DNA from: Stenotrophomonas lacuserhaii
GTDB lineage: Bacteria > Pseudomonadota > Gammaproteobacteria > Xanthomonadales > Xanthomonadaceae
Assembly: GCF_014836545.1 (NCBI RefSeq)
Contig: NZ_JACSQS010000005.1
Location: forward strand, 127,028-191,027
DNA: 64,000 nucleotides
Reading direction: 5' to 3'
Shown here: in pieces, positions 18,195-27,951 of the stretch
Layout: each line of letters begins with the position of its first letter
Numbering within the stretch: position 1 is the first letter of the stretch
Notes under the pieces: generated by a model
The model's input: only the letters and a program-made list of their open reading frames with translations
What the model was told of the DNA's origin: nothing
Database searches by the model: none
Made by a program: the position numbers and the translations under genes

Positions 18195-18926
18195 ATGTCC
18201 AAGCTCGCCTATCGCCGCATCCTGTTGAAACTTTCCGGGGAGGCGCTGATGGGGGACGAGGACTACGGCATCGATCCCAAGATCATCAACCGCCTGGCCC
18301 GTGAAGTGGTCGAAGCCCAGCAGGCTGGCGCGGAAGTGGCACTGGTGATCGGTGGCGGCAACATCTTCCGCGGCGCCGGGCTGGCTGCAGGCGGCATGGA
18401 TCGCGTCACCGGCGACCAGATGGGCATGCTGGCCACGGTGATCAATGCGCTGGCCATGCAGGACGCACTGGAAAAAGTCGGCGCCAAGGCCCGCGTGATG
18501 AGCGCCATCAAGATAAACGACGTGTGCGAGGACTACATCCGCCGCCGCGCCATCCGCCACCTGGAAAAGGGCCGCCTGGTGATCTTCGCCGCCGGCGTCG
18601 GCAGTCCGTTCTTCACCACCGATTCGGGCGCCGCCCTGCGCGCCATCGAGATCGGCGCGGACCTGCTGCTGAAGGCCACCAAGGTCGATGGCGTCTACGA
18701 CAAGGATCCGAACAAGTACAGCGATGCGGTGCGCTTCGACAGCCTGACCTACGACGAAGTGATCATCCGCGGCCTGGAAGTGATGGATACCGCGGCCTTC
18801 GCCCTGGCGCGCGACAGCGACCTGCCGATGCGCGTGTTCGACATGGGCCAGCCGGGTGAGCTGCTGAAGATCCTGCACGGCGAGAACATCGGCACCCTGG
18901 TCAGCGGCCGCAATCCCGCCGCCTGA
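18195..18926 (+). CDS. pyrH: UMP kinase
   Basis: The 243-residue hexameric bacterial UMP kinase of the amino-acid-kinase family phosphorylates UMP to UDP. Family motifs are [22 protein letters not shown] (phosphate/UMP loop), [14 protein letters not shown] and [23 protein letters not shown] precedes the ATG; the longer upstream frame has no family similarity. Followed at 90 nt by frr, as usual. Confidence 0.98.
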   Translation: MSKLAYRRILLKLSGEALMGDEDYGIDPKIINRLAREVVEAQQAGAEVALVIGGGNIFRGAGLAAGGMDRVTGDQMGMLATVINALAMQDALEKVGAKARVMSAIKINDVCEDYIRRRAIRHLEKGRLVIFAAGVGSPFFTTDSGAALRAIEIGADLLLKATKVDGVYDKDPNKYSDAVRFDSLTYDEVIIRGLEVMDTAAFALARDSDLPMRVFDMGQPGELLKILHGENIGTLVSGRNPAA

Positions 18927-18978
18927 GCGCCGGATGCATGACCGGGGCCCTGCGGTCCCGGCTGGGCGCCTATTCGCC

Positions 18979-18984
18979 TATAAT
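18979..18984 (+). promoter_or_regulatory. Perfect TATAAT upstream of frr
   Basis: A consensus -10 hexamer lies 32 nt before the frr ATG, within GCCTATAATCGCC as in the rpsB promoter. No good -35 is seen at 16-18 nt, so this is tentative. Confidence 0.4.
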
Positions 18985-19016
18985 CGCCCGATTCCAGTAA
19001 TACCCAGGACCGGGCG

Positions 19017-19574
19017 ATGCTCAACGACATCAAGCAGAACGCGCAGACGCGCATGGCCAAGAGCATCGACGCTCTGCGCCACACCCTGACCACCATCCGC
19101 ACCGGCCGCGCCTCGCCGGCGCTGCTGGACGGCATTTCCGTGCTGGCCTATGGCTCGCAGTCGCCGCTGGCCAACGTGGCCACCATCAGCGTTTCCGAAG
19201 GTCGTTCGCTGGTGATCTCGGTATTCGACAAGTCGCTGGTCGCAGCGGTCGAAAAGTCGATCTACGCCTCCGACCTGGGCCTGACCCCGACCGTGGTCGG
19301 CACCGTCATCCGCCTGAACCTGCCGCCGCTCACCGAAGAGCGCCGCAAGGAACTGGCCAAGACCGTGGGCAAGGAAGGCGAGGAAACCAAGGTCGCCATC
19401 CGCAACATCCGCCGTGATGCCAACCAGGAAGTAGCCAAGCTGCTCAAGGACAAGGAAATCACCGAGGACGACAAGAAGCGCGCCGAGGACGATATCCAGA
19501 AGCTGACCGACAGCAGCATCAAGGACGTGGACAAGGTCGTGGCGGAAAAAGAAAAGGAACTGATGGCGGTCTGA
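19017..19574 (+). CDS. frr: Ribosome recycling factor
   Basis: The 185-residue tRNA-mimicking factor splits the post-termination 70S complex with EF-G. Its three-helix bundle and beta domain are intact: TTIRTGRASPALLDGI in the N-terminal helix, LNLPPLTEERRKEL and AIRNIRRDAN downstream. Length is the family norm. AGGACCGGGCG precedes the ATG, and a TATAAT at 18979-18984 may give it an extra promoter. It leads the run frr-uppS-cdsA-dxr-rseP. Confidence 0.98.
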   Translation: MLNDIKQNAQTRMAKSIDALRHTLTTIRTGRASPALLDGISVLAYGSQSPLANVATISVSEGRSLVISVFDKSLVAAVEKSIYASDLGLTPTVVGTVIRLNLPPLTEERRKELAKTVGKEGEETKVAIRNIRRDANQEVAKLLKDKEITEDDKKRAEDDIQKLTDSSIKDVDKVVAEKEKELMAV

Positions 19575-19579
19575 AGTCG

Positions 19580-20347
19580 ATGCCTTCAGCCCCGCCCCCG
19601 CTGCCCAGCGCGCTGCCGCGCCACGTTGCCATCATCATGGATGGCAACGGGCGTTGGGCGCAGCAGCGCCGCCGCCCGCGCATGATCGGCCATCGTGCCG
19701 GTGCCCGCGCGGTCAACCGCACCATCGACCGCTGCCTGGAACTGGGCATCCCGGCGCTGACCCTGTTCGCGTTCTCCAGCGAAAACTGGGGCCGCCCGGA
19801 TGACGAGGTACAGGCCCTGATGAAGCTGTTCCTGCACGCGCTGGATCGCGAAGTGGACGAGCTGCACCGGCGTGGCGTGCGCGTACGCTTCATCGGCGAA
19901 CGCGAGCGATTCGGTGCCTCGCTGGTGAGCCGCATGCAACTGGCCGAACAGCGCACCGTGGACAACACGGCGATGACCCTGTCCATCGCCGCCAGCTACG
20001 GCGGCCGCCAGGACATCGCCCGTGCCGCGCGTACGCTGGCCCAGGAAGTGGCCGCCGGCCGCCTGTTGCCCGAACAGATCGATGAAGACCTGCTGGGCAG
20101 CCACGTGGCGCTGGCCGACATACCGGCCCCGGACCTGTTCATCCGCACCGGTGGCGACACCCGCATCAGCAACTTCCTGCTGTGGCAGCTGGCCTACACC
20201 GAACTCTGGTTCACCGATGTACTGTGGCCGGACTTCGACACCGACCAGCTGCAGCGCGCGCTGGACACCTACGCCGGGCGGGAGCGCCGTTTCGGCCTGA
20301 CCAGTGCCCAGATCGCTGCCCTGGCCACCGAGACGTCCAGCCCATGA
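19580..20347 (+). CDS. uppS: Undecaprenyl diphosphate synthase (isoprenyl transferase)
   Basis: The 255-residue cis-prenyltransferase makes the C55 lipid carrier precursor for peptidoglycan and O-antigen. The signature [16 protein letters not shown] carries the catalytic Asp and phosphate-binding residues; [11 protein letters not shown] and [19 protein letters not shown] complete the family pattern. It starts 5 nt after frr and overlaps cdsA by ATGA. Confidence 0.98.
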   Translation: MPSAPPPLPSALPRHVAIIMDGNGRWAQQRRRPRMIGHRAGARAVNRTIDRCLELGIPALTLFAFSSENWGRPDDEVQALMKLFLHALDREVDELHRRGVRVRFIGERERFGASLVSRMQLAEQRTVDNTAMTLSIAASYGGRQDIARAARTLAQEVAAGRLLPEQIDEDLLGSHVALADIPAPDLFIRTGGDTRISNFLLWQLAYTELWFTDVLWPDFDTDQLQRALDTYAGRERRFGLTSAQIAALATETSSP

Positions 20348-21186
20348 CCAAGACCCGAGTCCTCGCCGCGCTGATCATGGCGCCGGCGGCCATCGCCGCG
20401 ATCCTGCTGCTGCCCAGCCAATGGCTCGCCGCCGCCGCCGCCGCGGTGTTCCTGATCGGCCTGTGGGAATGGCTGAAGCTGGCGGGCGTGGAAGACACGC
20501 TGGCCCGCACCACCCTGCTGCTGCTCAACCTGGTGCTGATGGTGCTGGTGGTCTGGGACCGCGACGCGTCGCTGTTCCTGTTCCGCGTGGCTGCGCTGAT
20601 CGGCGTCGGCTGGTGGCTGCTGGCCCTGCTGTGGCTGCGTTTCTTCAACTTCGGTGCACAGCCGGACAGCCCGGCGCGCGCGCTCAAGCTGCTCGCCGGC
20701 ACCCTAGCGATCCTGCCGGCGTGGGCCTCGCTGGTGCTGCTGCACGCCACCAGCGACCAGGGCCACCTGTGGCTGCTGACCGCGCTGGCCGTGGTCTGGG
20801 CCGCCGATTCGGGCGCCTATTTCGCCGGCCGCACCTTCGGCCGCCACAAGCTGGCCCCGCGCATCAGCCCCAACAAGACCTGGGAAGGCCTGTTCGGTGG
20901 GCTGGTCGCCGGCCTGCTGGTGGCTACCGCGTTCGGCCTTGGTTTCGGCGTGGATGCCTGGCAGCTGGTCACCCCTGCACAGTTGCCCTGGCTGCTGCTG
21001 GTGACGGTGGTGGCGGTGTTCGCCTCGGTGCTCGGCGACCTGTTCGAGAGCCTGCTCAAGCGCCATGCCGGCGCCAAGGATTCGGGCCACATCATTCCCG
21101 GCCATGGCGGCGTGCTGGACCGTATCGACGGCGTATTGGCCGCATTGCCGGTGTTTGCCATCGGCAAGGAAATCTTCGGACTCTGA
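20344..21186 (+). CDS. cdsA: Phosphatidate cytidylyltransferase
   Basis: The 280-residue integral membrane enzyme makes CDP-diacylglycerol for phospholipid synthesis. About seven to eight hydrophobic helices are seen, with the family signature [20 protein letters not shown] followed by GVLDRIDG near the C-terminus. The ATG at 20344 overlaps the uppS stop (ATGA), supporting translational coupling. dxr follows 2 nt later. Confidence 0.97.
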   Translation: MTKTRVLAALIMAPAAIAAILLLPSQWLAAAAAAVFLIGLWEWLKLAGVEDTLARTTLLLLNLVLMVLVVWDRDASLFLFRVAALIGVGWWLLALLWLRFFNFGAQPDSPARALKLLAGTLAILPAWASLVLLHATSDQGHLWLLTALAVVWAADSGAYFAGRTFGRHKLAPRISPNKTWEGLFGGLVAGLLVATAFGLGFGVDAWQLVTPAQLPWLLLVTVVAVFASVLGDLFESLLKRHAGAKDSGHIIPGHGGVLDRIDGVLAALPVFAIGKEIFGL

Positions 21187-21188
21187 CC

Positions 21189-22379
21189 ATGCATGCTGCC
21201 CCTGCCCTGCGCCGTGTCGCCGTGTTCGGCGCCACCGGCTCGATCGGCGCATCGGCGCTGGATGTCATCGCGCGCCACCCGGACCGCTTCCAGCCAACCG
21301 TGCTGGCTGCCGGGACCCAGGTCGATGCGCTGATCGCGCTGTGCCTCGTCCACCGTCCGCTGCACGCGGTGATCGCCGATCAGGCGCTGTACCCGCGCCT
21401 GCGTGATGGCCTGCGCGAGGCCGGGCTGGCAACCACCGCCCACGCCGGCAGCGCTGCACTGGACACGCTGGCCGCCGGCGATGACTGCGATACGGTGATC
21501 GCCGCGATCGTCGGTGCCGCCGGGTTGTCCTCCACGCTCGCCGCTGCGGCGGCAGGCAAGCGCCTCCTGCTGGCCAACAAGGAATCGCTGGTACTGGCCG
21601 GCGAACTGCTGATGCGCACCGCGCAGCAGGCGGGGGCGGAAATCATCCCGATCGACAGCGAACACAGCGCCATTTTCCAGTGCCTGCGCTCCCGCGACGC
21701 TACCCTGGAAGGCGCCGGCGTACGCCGCATCCTGCTGACCGCTTCCGGCGGCCCGTTCCGTGGCCGCAGCCGCGCCGAACTGGAACAGGTCACCCCGGCA
21801 CAGGCCGTGGCGCACCCCAAGTGGTCGATGGGACCCAAGATTTCGGTGGATTCAGCCACCCTGATGAACAAGGGGCTGGAAGTCATCGAAGCCCACCACC
21901 TGTTCAACGTGCCGGCTTCGCGGATCGAGGTGCTGGTGCATCCGCAGAGCCTGGTCCATTCACTGGTCGAGTTCGTCGATGGCTCCACCCTGGCGCAGAT
22001 GGGCCTGCCGGACATGCGCACCACCCTGGCGGTGGGGCTGGGCTGGCCGCAGCGCATCGATGCCGGGGTGGCCGGCCTGGATCTGCTGCGCCAGGGCCGG
22101 CTGGATTTCGAAGCTCCCGATACCGACGCCTTCCCCTGCCTGGCGCTGGCCTGGCAGGCCATGCAGGCCGGCGGCACCGCCGCGGCGGTCCTCAACGCGG
22201 CCAACGAGGAGGCCGTTTCAGCGTTTCTTCAGGGAAGGATAGGCTTCCTGACCATTCCCGCGCTTGTGGATAACGCGCTGTCAACACTGCCGGTCGAGCC
22301 TGCCGATACACTGGGTGGCCTGCTCGCCGCCGACCAGCGTGCCCGCCTGCTCACCCGGACTGCCATCGAAGCCCTCTGA
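21189..22379 (+). CDS. dxr: 1-deoxy-D-xylulose 5-phosphate reductoisomerase
   Basis: The 396-residue NADPH-dependent enzyme forms MEP, the first committed step of the non-mevalonate isoprenoid pathway. The N-terminal Rossmann loop is [16 protein letters not shown]. The substrate/metal site is visible as [11 protein letters not shown] and [17 protein letters not shown]. Supply of isoprenoid units for UppS explains the linkage. Placement of dxr after cdsA rather than before uppS is the Pseudomonas-type order. Confidence 0.98.
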   Translation: MHAAPALRRVAVFGATGSIGASALDVIARHPDRFQPTVLAAGTQVDALIALCLVHRPLHAVIADQALYPRLRDGLREAGLATTAHAGSAALDTLAAGDDCDTVIAAIVGAAGLSSTLAAAAAGKRLLLANKESLVLAGELLMRTAQQAGAEIIPIDSEHSAIFQCLRSRDATLEGAGVRRILLTASGGPFRGRSRAELEQVTPAQAVAHPKWSMGPKISVDSATLMNKGLEVIEAHHLFNVPASRIEVLVHPQSLVHSLVEFVDGSTLAQMGLPDMRTTLAVGLGWPQRIDAGVAGLDLLRQGRLDFEAPDTDAFPCLALAWQAMQAGGTAAAVLNAANEEAVSAFLQGRIGFLTIPALVDNALSTLPVEPADTLGGLLAADQRARLLTRTAIEAL

Positions 22380-22413
22380 ATGCACTGCCCTGCCACCACC
22401 ACCGTGAGCTGCC

Positions 22414-23772
22414 ATGACTGAGTTCCTCGGATCGGTATGGTGGATGATCGTCAGCCTGGGCCTGCTCGTGACCATCCACGAGTTCGGGCACTACTGGGTG
22501 GCGCGCCGGTGCGGGATCAAGGTGCTGCGCTTTTCGGTGGGCTTCGGCAAGCCGCTGTGGTCGCGCCGCGACCGCCATGGCACCGAGTTCGCCATCGCCG
22601 CCATTCCGCTCGGCGGCTACGTGAAGATGCTGGATGAGCGCGAGGTGGAGGTGCACCCCCACGAGCGCGGACAGGCCTTCAACCACAAGACCGTCTGGCA
22701 GCGCATCGCGGTGGTCGCCGCCGGTCCGCTGGCCAACCTGCTGTTGTGCATGCTGCTGCTGTGGGCGATGTTCGTGATCGGCAAGCAGGATTATTCAGCT
22801 ACCGTCGGCCGCGCCACGGGCATGGCCCAGGCCGCCGGCCTGCAGGGCGGCGAGCGCATCGTGTCGGTGGACGGCCGCAGCGTGGCCACCGTGGGCGAGG
22901 CCAGCATGGCGCTCACCGCGGCGGCGATGGACCGCCACGACGTCACCCTGCAGGTGGTCGACGCCCAGGAACGCCAGCACCAGCGTGTGCTGCCGCTGTC
23001 CCAGCTGCCGGCCGGCTTCGACGAACGCCGGGTCGCCCCGCTGGCCGGGATCAACTGGCAGTTCTGGCTGCAGCCGGCGCTGGTGGACCGGCTGGTGGAC
23101 GACTCCGCCGTACGCGGCGTACTGCAACCCGGCGACCTGATCGTGGCGGTGGACGGCGAGCGCATCGATGCGGCAGACCAGGTCTACCCGGCCGTGCAGG
23201 CACTGGGCAAGCGCGGCGGGCCCGGCATGATCGACTTGCTGCGGGGCGGCGAGCGGCTGGCGCTGGAAGTCACCCCCCGGCAGGGTCTGGATGGCAACCG
23301 GCAGCCCGTCTGGCAGCTCGGCATCGGTTTTTCCGAGTCGCACGCCCCCGCCTACGACACCGTGCTGAAGTACGGCGCTTTCGCCGCCGTGCCCGTCGCC
23401 ATCGGCGAAACCGGGCGCATGGCCGCCGATTCGCTGGGCATGATGCGCCGGATCGTCACCGGCAGCGCCTCGCTGCAGAACGTTTCCGGGCCGGTCACCA
23501 TCGCCCGGGTAGCCAATGTTTCCGCGCAGCGGGGGCTGGATTGGTTCCTCCAGTTCCTGGCTTTGCTGTCGCTCAGCCTGTGCATCATCAACCTGTTGCC
23601 CATTCCCGTCTTGGACGGCGGGCACCTGCTGTATTACCTTATCGAGTTGGTCAAGGGCAGCCCGCTCAGTGAGCGCGCCATGGCCGCCGGGCAGTTTGTT
23701 GGCCTGGCGCTGCTGGCAGGGCTGATGGGATTGGCGTTCTACAACGACATCCTTGGCCTGGTCACCCGATGA
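22414..23772 (+). CDS. rseP: RIP site-2 zinc metalloprotease RseP
   Basis: The 452-residue inner-membrane protease makes the second cut in anti-sigma-E (RseA), releasing sigma-E on envelope stress. HEFGH lies in the first membrane helix (His22, Glu23, His26) and the third zinc ligand motif LLPIPVLDGGHLL lies in a C-terminal helix. Two periplasmic PDZ domains occupy the centre. It is placed directly before bamA, a classic sigma-E target with a candidate sigma-E promoter here. Confidence 0.97.
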   Translation: MTEFLGSVWWMIVSLGLLVTIHEFGHYWVARRCGIKVLRFSVGFGKPLWSRRDRHGTEFAIAAIPLGGYVKMLDEREVEVHPHERGQAFNHKTVWQRIAVVAAGPLANLLLCMLLLWAMFVIGKQDYSATVGRATGMAQAAGLQGGERIVSVDGRSVATVGEASMALTAAAMDRHDVTLQVVDAQERQHQRVLPLSQLPAGFDERRVAPLAGINWQFWLQPALVDRLVDDSAVRGVLQPGDLIVAVDGERIDAADQVYPAVQALGKRGGPGMIDLLRGGERLALEVTPRQGLDGNRQPVWQLGIGFSESHAPAYDTVLKYGAFAAVPVAIGETGRMAADSLGMMRRIVTGSASLQNVSGPVTIARVANVSAQRGLDWFLQFLALLSLSLCIINLLPIPVLDGGHLLYYLIELVKGSPLSERAMAAGQFVGLALLAGLMGLAFYNDILGLVTR

Positions 23773-23788
23773 ACCTGGGCTCCTTGAT

Positions 23789-23815
23789 GAACTTTTTCCT
23801 GCTGTCGCCGTCTAC
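23789..23815 (+). promoter_or_regulatory. Candidate sigma-E promoter of bamA
   Basis: GAACTT (23789-23794), 16-nt spacer, TCTA (23811-23814, with G before it) matches the sigma-E pattern GGAACTT-N15/16-GTCNNA. The predicted start near 23821 would give a 47-nt leader to the ATG at 23868 and would exclude the earlier in-frame ATGs. Confidence 0.65.
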
Positions 23816-23867
23816 ACGTCGGCATCCCGCATCCCGCAACACGCAATCGACCTCAACCGGACGTGAC

Positions 23868-26222
23868 ATGACGCGACTCCCGAACCGCCGCCTGCTGGCC
23901 CTCGCCCTCGCTGTTGGCATCGGCGCCCCCGCACTGGCCCAGGCTGCCGCCCCCTTCACGGTCAGCGACATCCGCGTTGACGGCCTGCAGCGCATCAGCT
24001 CCGGTACCGTTTTCACCTATCTTCCGGTGGAACGCGGCCAGGCACTGACCGACGCCAAGATCAGTGAAACCATCCGCGCCCTGTACAAGACCGGCTTCTT
24101 CGAAGACGTGCAGCTGGACCGGCAGGGCGACATCCTGGTGGTCACGGTCAAGGAACGTCCGGCCATCAACAAGCTGACCGTCACCGGCAACAAGGACATC
24201 AAGTCCGACCAGCTGCTGAAGGGCCTGAGCGATATCGGCCTGACCGAGGGCGGTACCTTTGATCGCCTGAGCCTGGACCGGGTGACCCAGGAGCTTCGCC
24301 GCCAGTACAACGACCGTGGCAAGTACAACGTGGAAATCACCCCGGTGGTGAGCCCGCTGGACCGAAACCGGGTGGACATCGCGATCACCATCAAGGAAGG
24401 CAAGGCGGCCAAGATCCGCCACGTCAACCTGATCGGCACGGAGAAGTTCGAAGCCGAAGACATCCTGGATACCTGGGAGTCGAAGGAACACAACTGGGCC
24501 TCGTGGTATCGCCGCGACGACCAGTACTCCAAGGAAAAGATGTCCGGCGACCTGGAAAAGCTCAATTCCTGGTACCTGGACCGCGGCTACGTGGACTTCA
24601 GCATCGACTCCACCCAGGTGTCGATCAGCCCCGACAAGCGCGACATGTTCATCAGCGCCGGCGTCACCGAAGGCGAGCAGTACAAGATCTCCGAGATCAA
24701 GGTCAGCGGCGATACCGTGCTGCCGCAGGAAGATGTCGAGCGCATGGTCATCCAGAAGCCCGGCGATACGTTCTCGCGCGCGCTGCTGGAGTTCAGCAGC
24801 AACAGCATCACCAATTCGCTGTCCAACATCGGTTATGCGTTCGCCAAGGTGAACCCGATCCCGACCAGCAACCGTGCCGACCGCACCGTGGCGATCAACA
24901 TGCAGGTCGTCCCCGGCCCGCGCGTTTCGGTCCGCCAGATCGTGTTCCGCGGCAATACCCGCACGTCCGACGAAGTGCTGCGCCGTGAAATGCGCCAGTT
25001 CGAGAACAGCTGGTACTCGCAGGCCGCCATCGACCGTTCCAAGATCCGCCTGCAGCGCCTGGGTTACTTCGAGGCGGTGGAAGTGGAAACTCCCGCGGTC
25101 ACCGGCAGCAATGACCAGGTCGACGTTGTGTACAACGTCAAGGAAACCACCTCGGGCAGCTTCGTGTTCGGCCTGGGTTATTCGCAGTCCTACGGCATGA
25201 CCACCTCGGTGCAGTTGTCGCAGAACAACTTCCTGGGCGGCGGCAACCGCGTGTCGGTGGAAGCATCGCGCAGCAGCTACCTGCAGCGTTACGGCTTCAG
25301 CTACACCAATCCGTACTTCACCGATGACGGCGTGTCGCTGGGTTACAACCTGTCCTGGCGCGAGCTGGACTACTCCGACTTCAACACCGCGCAGTACAAC
25401 AGCACCAATGGTGCCGCGCAGATGGTGTTCGGCGTGCCGATCACCGAGACCGACACGGTTTCGCTGATGTTTGGCATTGACAGCAACCAGATCACGACGT
25501 ACCCGGGCTCGACGCCGCAGTCCATCATCGACTACATCAATGCTGTAGGCCGCAAGACCTTCCATGCTTGGCGTAGTGAGCTGGGCTGGGCACGCGATTC
25601 GCGGAATGACTACTTCATGCCGACCCGCGGCACCTACCAGCGCGTCGGCCTGGAGGCCACCCTGCCGGGCTCGACCGTCGAGTACTACAAGCTGAACTAC
25701 CAGATCAGCAAGTACTGGCCGATCATTCCTTCGCTGGTGATCAACACCCGCGCAGAGGTCGGCTATGGCGACAGCTATGGCAACGACAGCACAGTCGTTT
25801 TGCCCGACGGGCGTACTGTTACTGCCTCCGGCTTGCCGTTCTATGAGAACTTCTATGCTGGCGGTACCAACTCGGTGCGCGGCTTCGAAGACAACACCCT
25901 CGGTCCGCGTTCGGAAATCACCAACGGCTACCGTAACGGCCAGCCGCTCGGCGGCTCGCTGAAGACGGTCGGTTCGGTCGAAGCCTACTTCCCGCGTCTG
26001 TTCGACAGCCCATCGGCGCGTGTGTCGGCGTTCCTGGACTTCGGCAACGTCTACACCGGGGTGGACAACTTCAAGGCCAACGAACTGCGCGTCTCCACCG
26101 GTGTCGCCCTGCTGTGGCGCGCCCCGGTGGGTCCGATCTCGATCAGCTACGCCTTCCCGCTGAAGAAGGAAGACGGCGACGAAGTCGAACGCCTGCAGTT
26201 CACCTTCGGCGGCCAGTTCTAA
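23868..26222 (+). CDS. bamA: Outer membrane protein assembly factor BamA
   Basis: The 784-residue essential insertase folds beta-barrel proteins into the outer membrane. The start at 23868 gives a clean Sec signal (MTRLPNRRLLALALAVGIG, cleaved after ALAQA). Five POTRA domains follow (first at FTVSDIRVDGLQRISSGTVF), then a 16-strand barrel with the lid-loop VRGF motif (NSVRGFEDNTLGPRSE) and a terminal Phe (LQFTFGGQF). In-frame ATGs at 23769 and 23787 would add an unlikely N-terminus and lie upstream of the predicted sigma-E start. Terminated at 26243-26274; skp, its usual neighbour, is absent. Confidence 0.97.
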   Translation: MTRLPNRRLLALALAVGIGAPALAQAAAPFTVSDIRVDGLQRISSGTVFTYLPVERGQALTDAKISETIRALYKTGFFEDVQLDRQGDILVVTVKERPAINKLTVTGNKDIKSDQLLKGLSDIGLTEGGTFDRLSLDRVTQELRRQYNDRGKYNVEITPVVSPLDRNRVDIAITIKEGKAAKIRHVNLIGTEKFEAEDILDTWESKEHNWASWYRRDDQYSKEKMSGDLEKLNSWYLDRGYVDFSIDSTQVSISPDKRDMFISAGVTEGEQYKISEIKVSGDTVLPQEDVERMVIQKPGDTFSRALLEFSSNSITNSLSNIGYAFAKVNPIPTSNRADRTVAINMQVVPGPRVSVRQIVFRGNTRTSDEVLRREMRQFENSWYSQAAIDRSKIRLQRLGYFEAVEVETPAVTGSNDQVDVVYNVKETTSGSFVFGLGYSQSYGMTTSVQLSQNNFLGGGNRVSVEASRSSYLQRYGFSYTNPYFTDDGVSLGYNLSWRELDYSDFNTAQYNSTNGAAQMVFGVPITETDTVSLMFGIDSNQITTYPGSTPQSIIDYINAVGRKTFHAWRSELGWARDSRNDYFMPTRGTYQRVGLEATLPGSTVEYYKLNYQISKYWPIIPSLVINTRAEVGYGDSYGNDSTVVLPDGRTVTASGLPFYENFYAGGTNSVRGFEDNTLGPRSEITNGYRNGQPLGGSLKTVGSVEAYFPRLFDSPSARVSAFLDFGNVYTGVDNFKANELRVSTGVALLWRAPVGPISISYAFPLKKEDGDEVERLQFTFGGQF

Positions 26223-26242
26223 GCCCTGCCGCACGTAATACG

Positions 26243-26274
26243 AAATCGCCGGGCATTGCCCGGCGATTTTTTTT
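26243..26274 (+). terminator. Rho-independent terminator of bamA
   Basis: AATCGCCGGGC-ATT-GCCCGGCGATT followed by a run of eight T. It separates bamA from the lpxD operon. Confidence 0.93.
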
Positions 26275-26422
26275 CCGGCAGCGGCCGCCCGCCACCGCGC
26301 TTCGCGCTTGGGGCGGGACCCTGAGCTGCAGGGAGGGGTCTGCGGCGTGTCCTGCCCAGCCCGGCCCCTCCCCGCCCCCGTTGCAGGGAGGTGCTGCACG
26401 GCCAATCCACCGAAGCCGGACA

Positions 26423-26451
26423 ATGACCCCCGTCACGCCACGCGGTAAACT
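26423..26451 (+). promoter_or_regulatory. Candidate leaderless promoter of lpxD
   Basis: ATGACC (26423-26428), 17-nt spacer, TAAACT (26446-26451); transcription would start at 26458, the first base of the lpxD GTG. No ribosome site is present, in agreement with a leaderless message. Confidence 0.55.
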
Positions 26452-26457
26452 CCCCGC

Positions 26458-27480
26458 GTGAACACTCCTACCTACACCGCCCAGCAACTCGCCGAGCAGT
26501 TCGGCCTGCAGGTCCATGGCGATGCCTCCACCGTGATCGGTGGCGTGGCGACGCTGGCCCATGCCGGACCCGGCCAGCTCACCTTCCTGGCCAACCCGCG
26601 CTATCGCGCGCAGCTGGCCGACAGCCAGGCCGGCATCGTGGTGCTGCGCGCCGACGACGCCGAGGCCGCCCCCGGCACCGCGCTGGTCGCCAAGGATCCC
26701 TACAACACCTTCGCCCGCATCGCCGCCCTGTTCGACGTGGCGCCCACGCGCGCGCCGGGCATCCATCCCAGCGCGGTCATCGACCCCAGCGCGCAGGTGG
26801 CCGCCAGCGCCCACGTCGGCCCCTTCGTCACCATCGGCGAGCGCAGCGTGGTCGGTGAGAACTGCATCATCGGCGCCGGCAGCGTGATCGGCGAAGACTG
26901 CACGCTGGACAGCGGCTGCGAACTGATCGCCCGGGTCACCCTGGTCACCCGGGTGAAGCTGGGCAAGCGCGTGCGCATCCATCCCGGCGCGGTGCTGGGC
27001 GCCGATGGCTTCGGCCTGGCGATGGACGCCGGCAAGTGGATCAAGGTGCCGCAGCTGGGCGGCGTGCGTATCGGCGATGACTGCGAGATCGGCGCCAATA
27101 CCTGCGTGGACCGTGGCGCCCTGGAAGACACCGTGCTGGCCGAAGACGTGCGCCTGGACAACCTGGTGCAGATTGCCCACAACGTGCAGATCGGCGCCCA
27201 TTCGGCGATCGCCGGCTGCACCGGCATCGCCGGCAGCGCCAAGATCGGCCGCTACTGCCTGCTGGGCGGTGCGGTGGGCGTGGTCGGCCACCTCGAAATC
27301 TGCGACAAGGTCGTGATCACCGGCAAATCGGTGGTGCGCAACTCCATTACCGAGCCAGGCGAATACTCGTCCGGCACCCCGTTGACCGACAACCGCACGT
27401 GGCGCAAGAACGCCGCGCGCTTCAAACAGCTCGATGCGCTGGCCCGTCGCATCCTGTCTGTGAGCAAGGAGAAGGAATGA
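26458..27480 (+). CDS. lpxD: UDP-3-O-(3-hydroxyacyl)glucosamine N-acyltransferase
   Basis: The 340-residue trimeric acyltransferase adds the second 3-hydroxyacyl chain in lipid A synthesis. The N-terminal uridine-binding domain (LTFLANPRYRAQL) is followed by hexapeptide left-handed beta-helix repeats and a C-terminal helix. The GTG start has no Shine-Dalgarno and lies 6 nt after a -10-like TAAACT. The gene overlaps fabZ by ATGA. Confidence 0.97.
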   Translation: MNTPTYTAQQLAEQFGLQVHGDASTVIGGVATLAHAGPGQLTFLANPRYRAQLADSQAGIVVLRADDAEAAPGTALVAKDPYNTFARIAALFDVAPTRAPGIHPSAVIDPSAQVAASAHVGPFVTIGERSVVGENCIIGAGSVIGEDCTLDSGCELIARVTLVTRVKLGKRVRIHPGAVLGADGFGLAMDAGKWIKVPQLGGVRIGDDCEIGANTCVDRGALEDTVLAEDVRLDNLVQIAHNVQIGAHSAIAGCTGIAGSAKIGRYCLLGGAVGVVGHLEICDKVVITGKSVVRNSITEPGEYSSGTPLTDNRTWRKNAARFKQLDALARRILSVSKEKE

Positions 27481-27932
27481 GCCAGGAACAGACCCTGCCG
27501 GACATCGCCCAGATCCGGGCATTGATCCCGCACCGCTACCCTTTCCTGCTGGTGGACAAGGTCGTATCGCTCGACTTCGAGAACCGCAGGATCGTCGCGC
27601 ACAAGAACGTCAGCATCAACGAGCCGTTTTTCCAGGGACATTTCCCGGAACAACCGATCATGCCCGGCGTGCTGATCATCGAAGCCATGGCCCAGGCCGG
27701 TGGCGTGCTGACCCAGCTCACCCTGGGCCGCGATGCACAGTCCAAGCTGTTCTACATGGTGAAGGTCGACAACGTCCGTTTCAGTGACAAGGTCGTTCCC
27801 GGCGATGTGCTGGAGATGCACGTGGAGATCAAGCGCGTGATCCGCAACATGGCGGTGTACGACTGCAAGGCCTTCGTCGACGGCAAGATCGTCGCGTGCG
27901 CCGAAGTCATGTGTGCCGGCACCCGCGAATAA
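27477..27932 (+). CDS. fabZ: 3-hydroxyacyl-ACP dehydratase FabZ
   Basis: The 151-residue hot-dog-fold dehydratase supplies unsaturated acyl-ACP in fatty acid elongation and competes with LpxA/LpxD for 3-hydroxyacyl-ACP. Family motifs: [14 protein letters not shown], with catalytic His in [19 protein letters not shown] and Glu in [10 protein letters not shown]. Starts inside the lpxD stop (ATGA), hence coupled. Confidence 0.97.
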   Translation: MSQEQTLPDIAQIRALIPHRYPFLLVDKVVSLDFENRRIVAHKNVSINEPFFQGHFPEQPIMPGVLIIEAMAQAGGVLTQLTLGRDAQSKLFYMVKVDNVRFSDKVVPGDVLEMHVEIKRVIRNMAVYDCKAFVDGKIVACAEVMCAGTRE

Positions 27933-27951
27933 CCCAACAGGAGGACCACCG

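Noticed and set aside
23853..26423. 856-codon minus-strand frame opposite bamA
   Set aside because: Antisense frame without ribosome site or family similarity; bamA is unmistakable.
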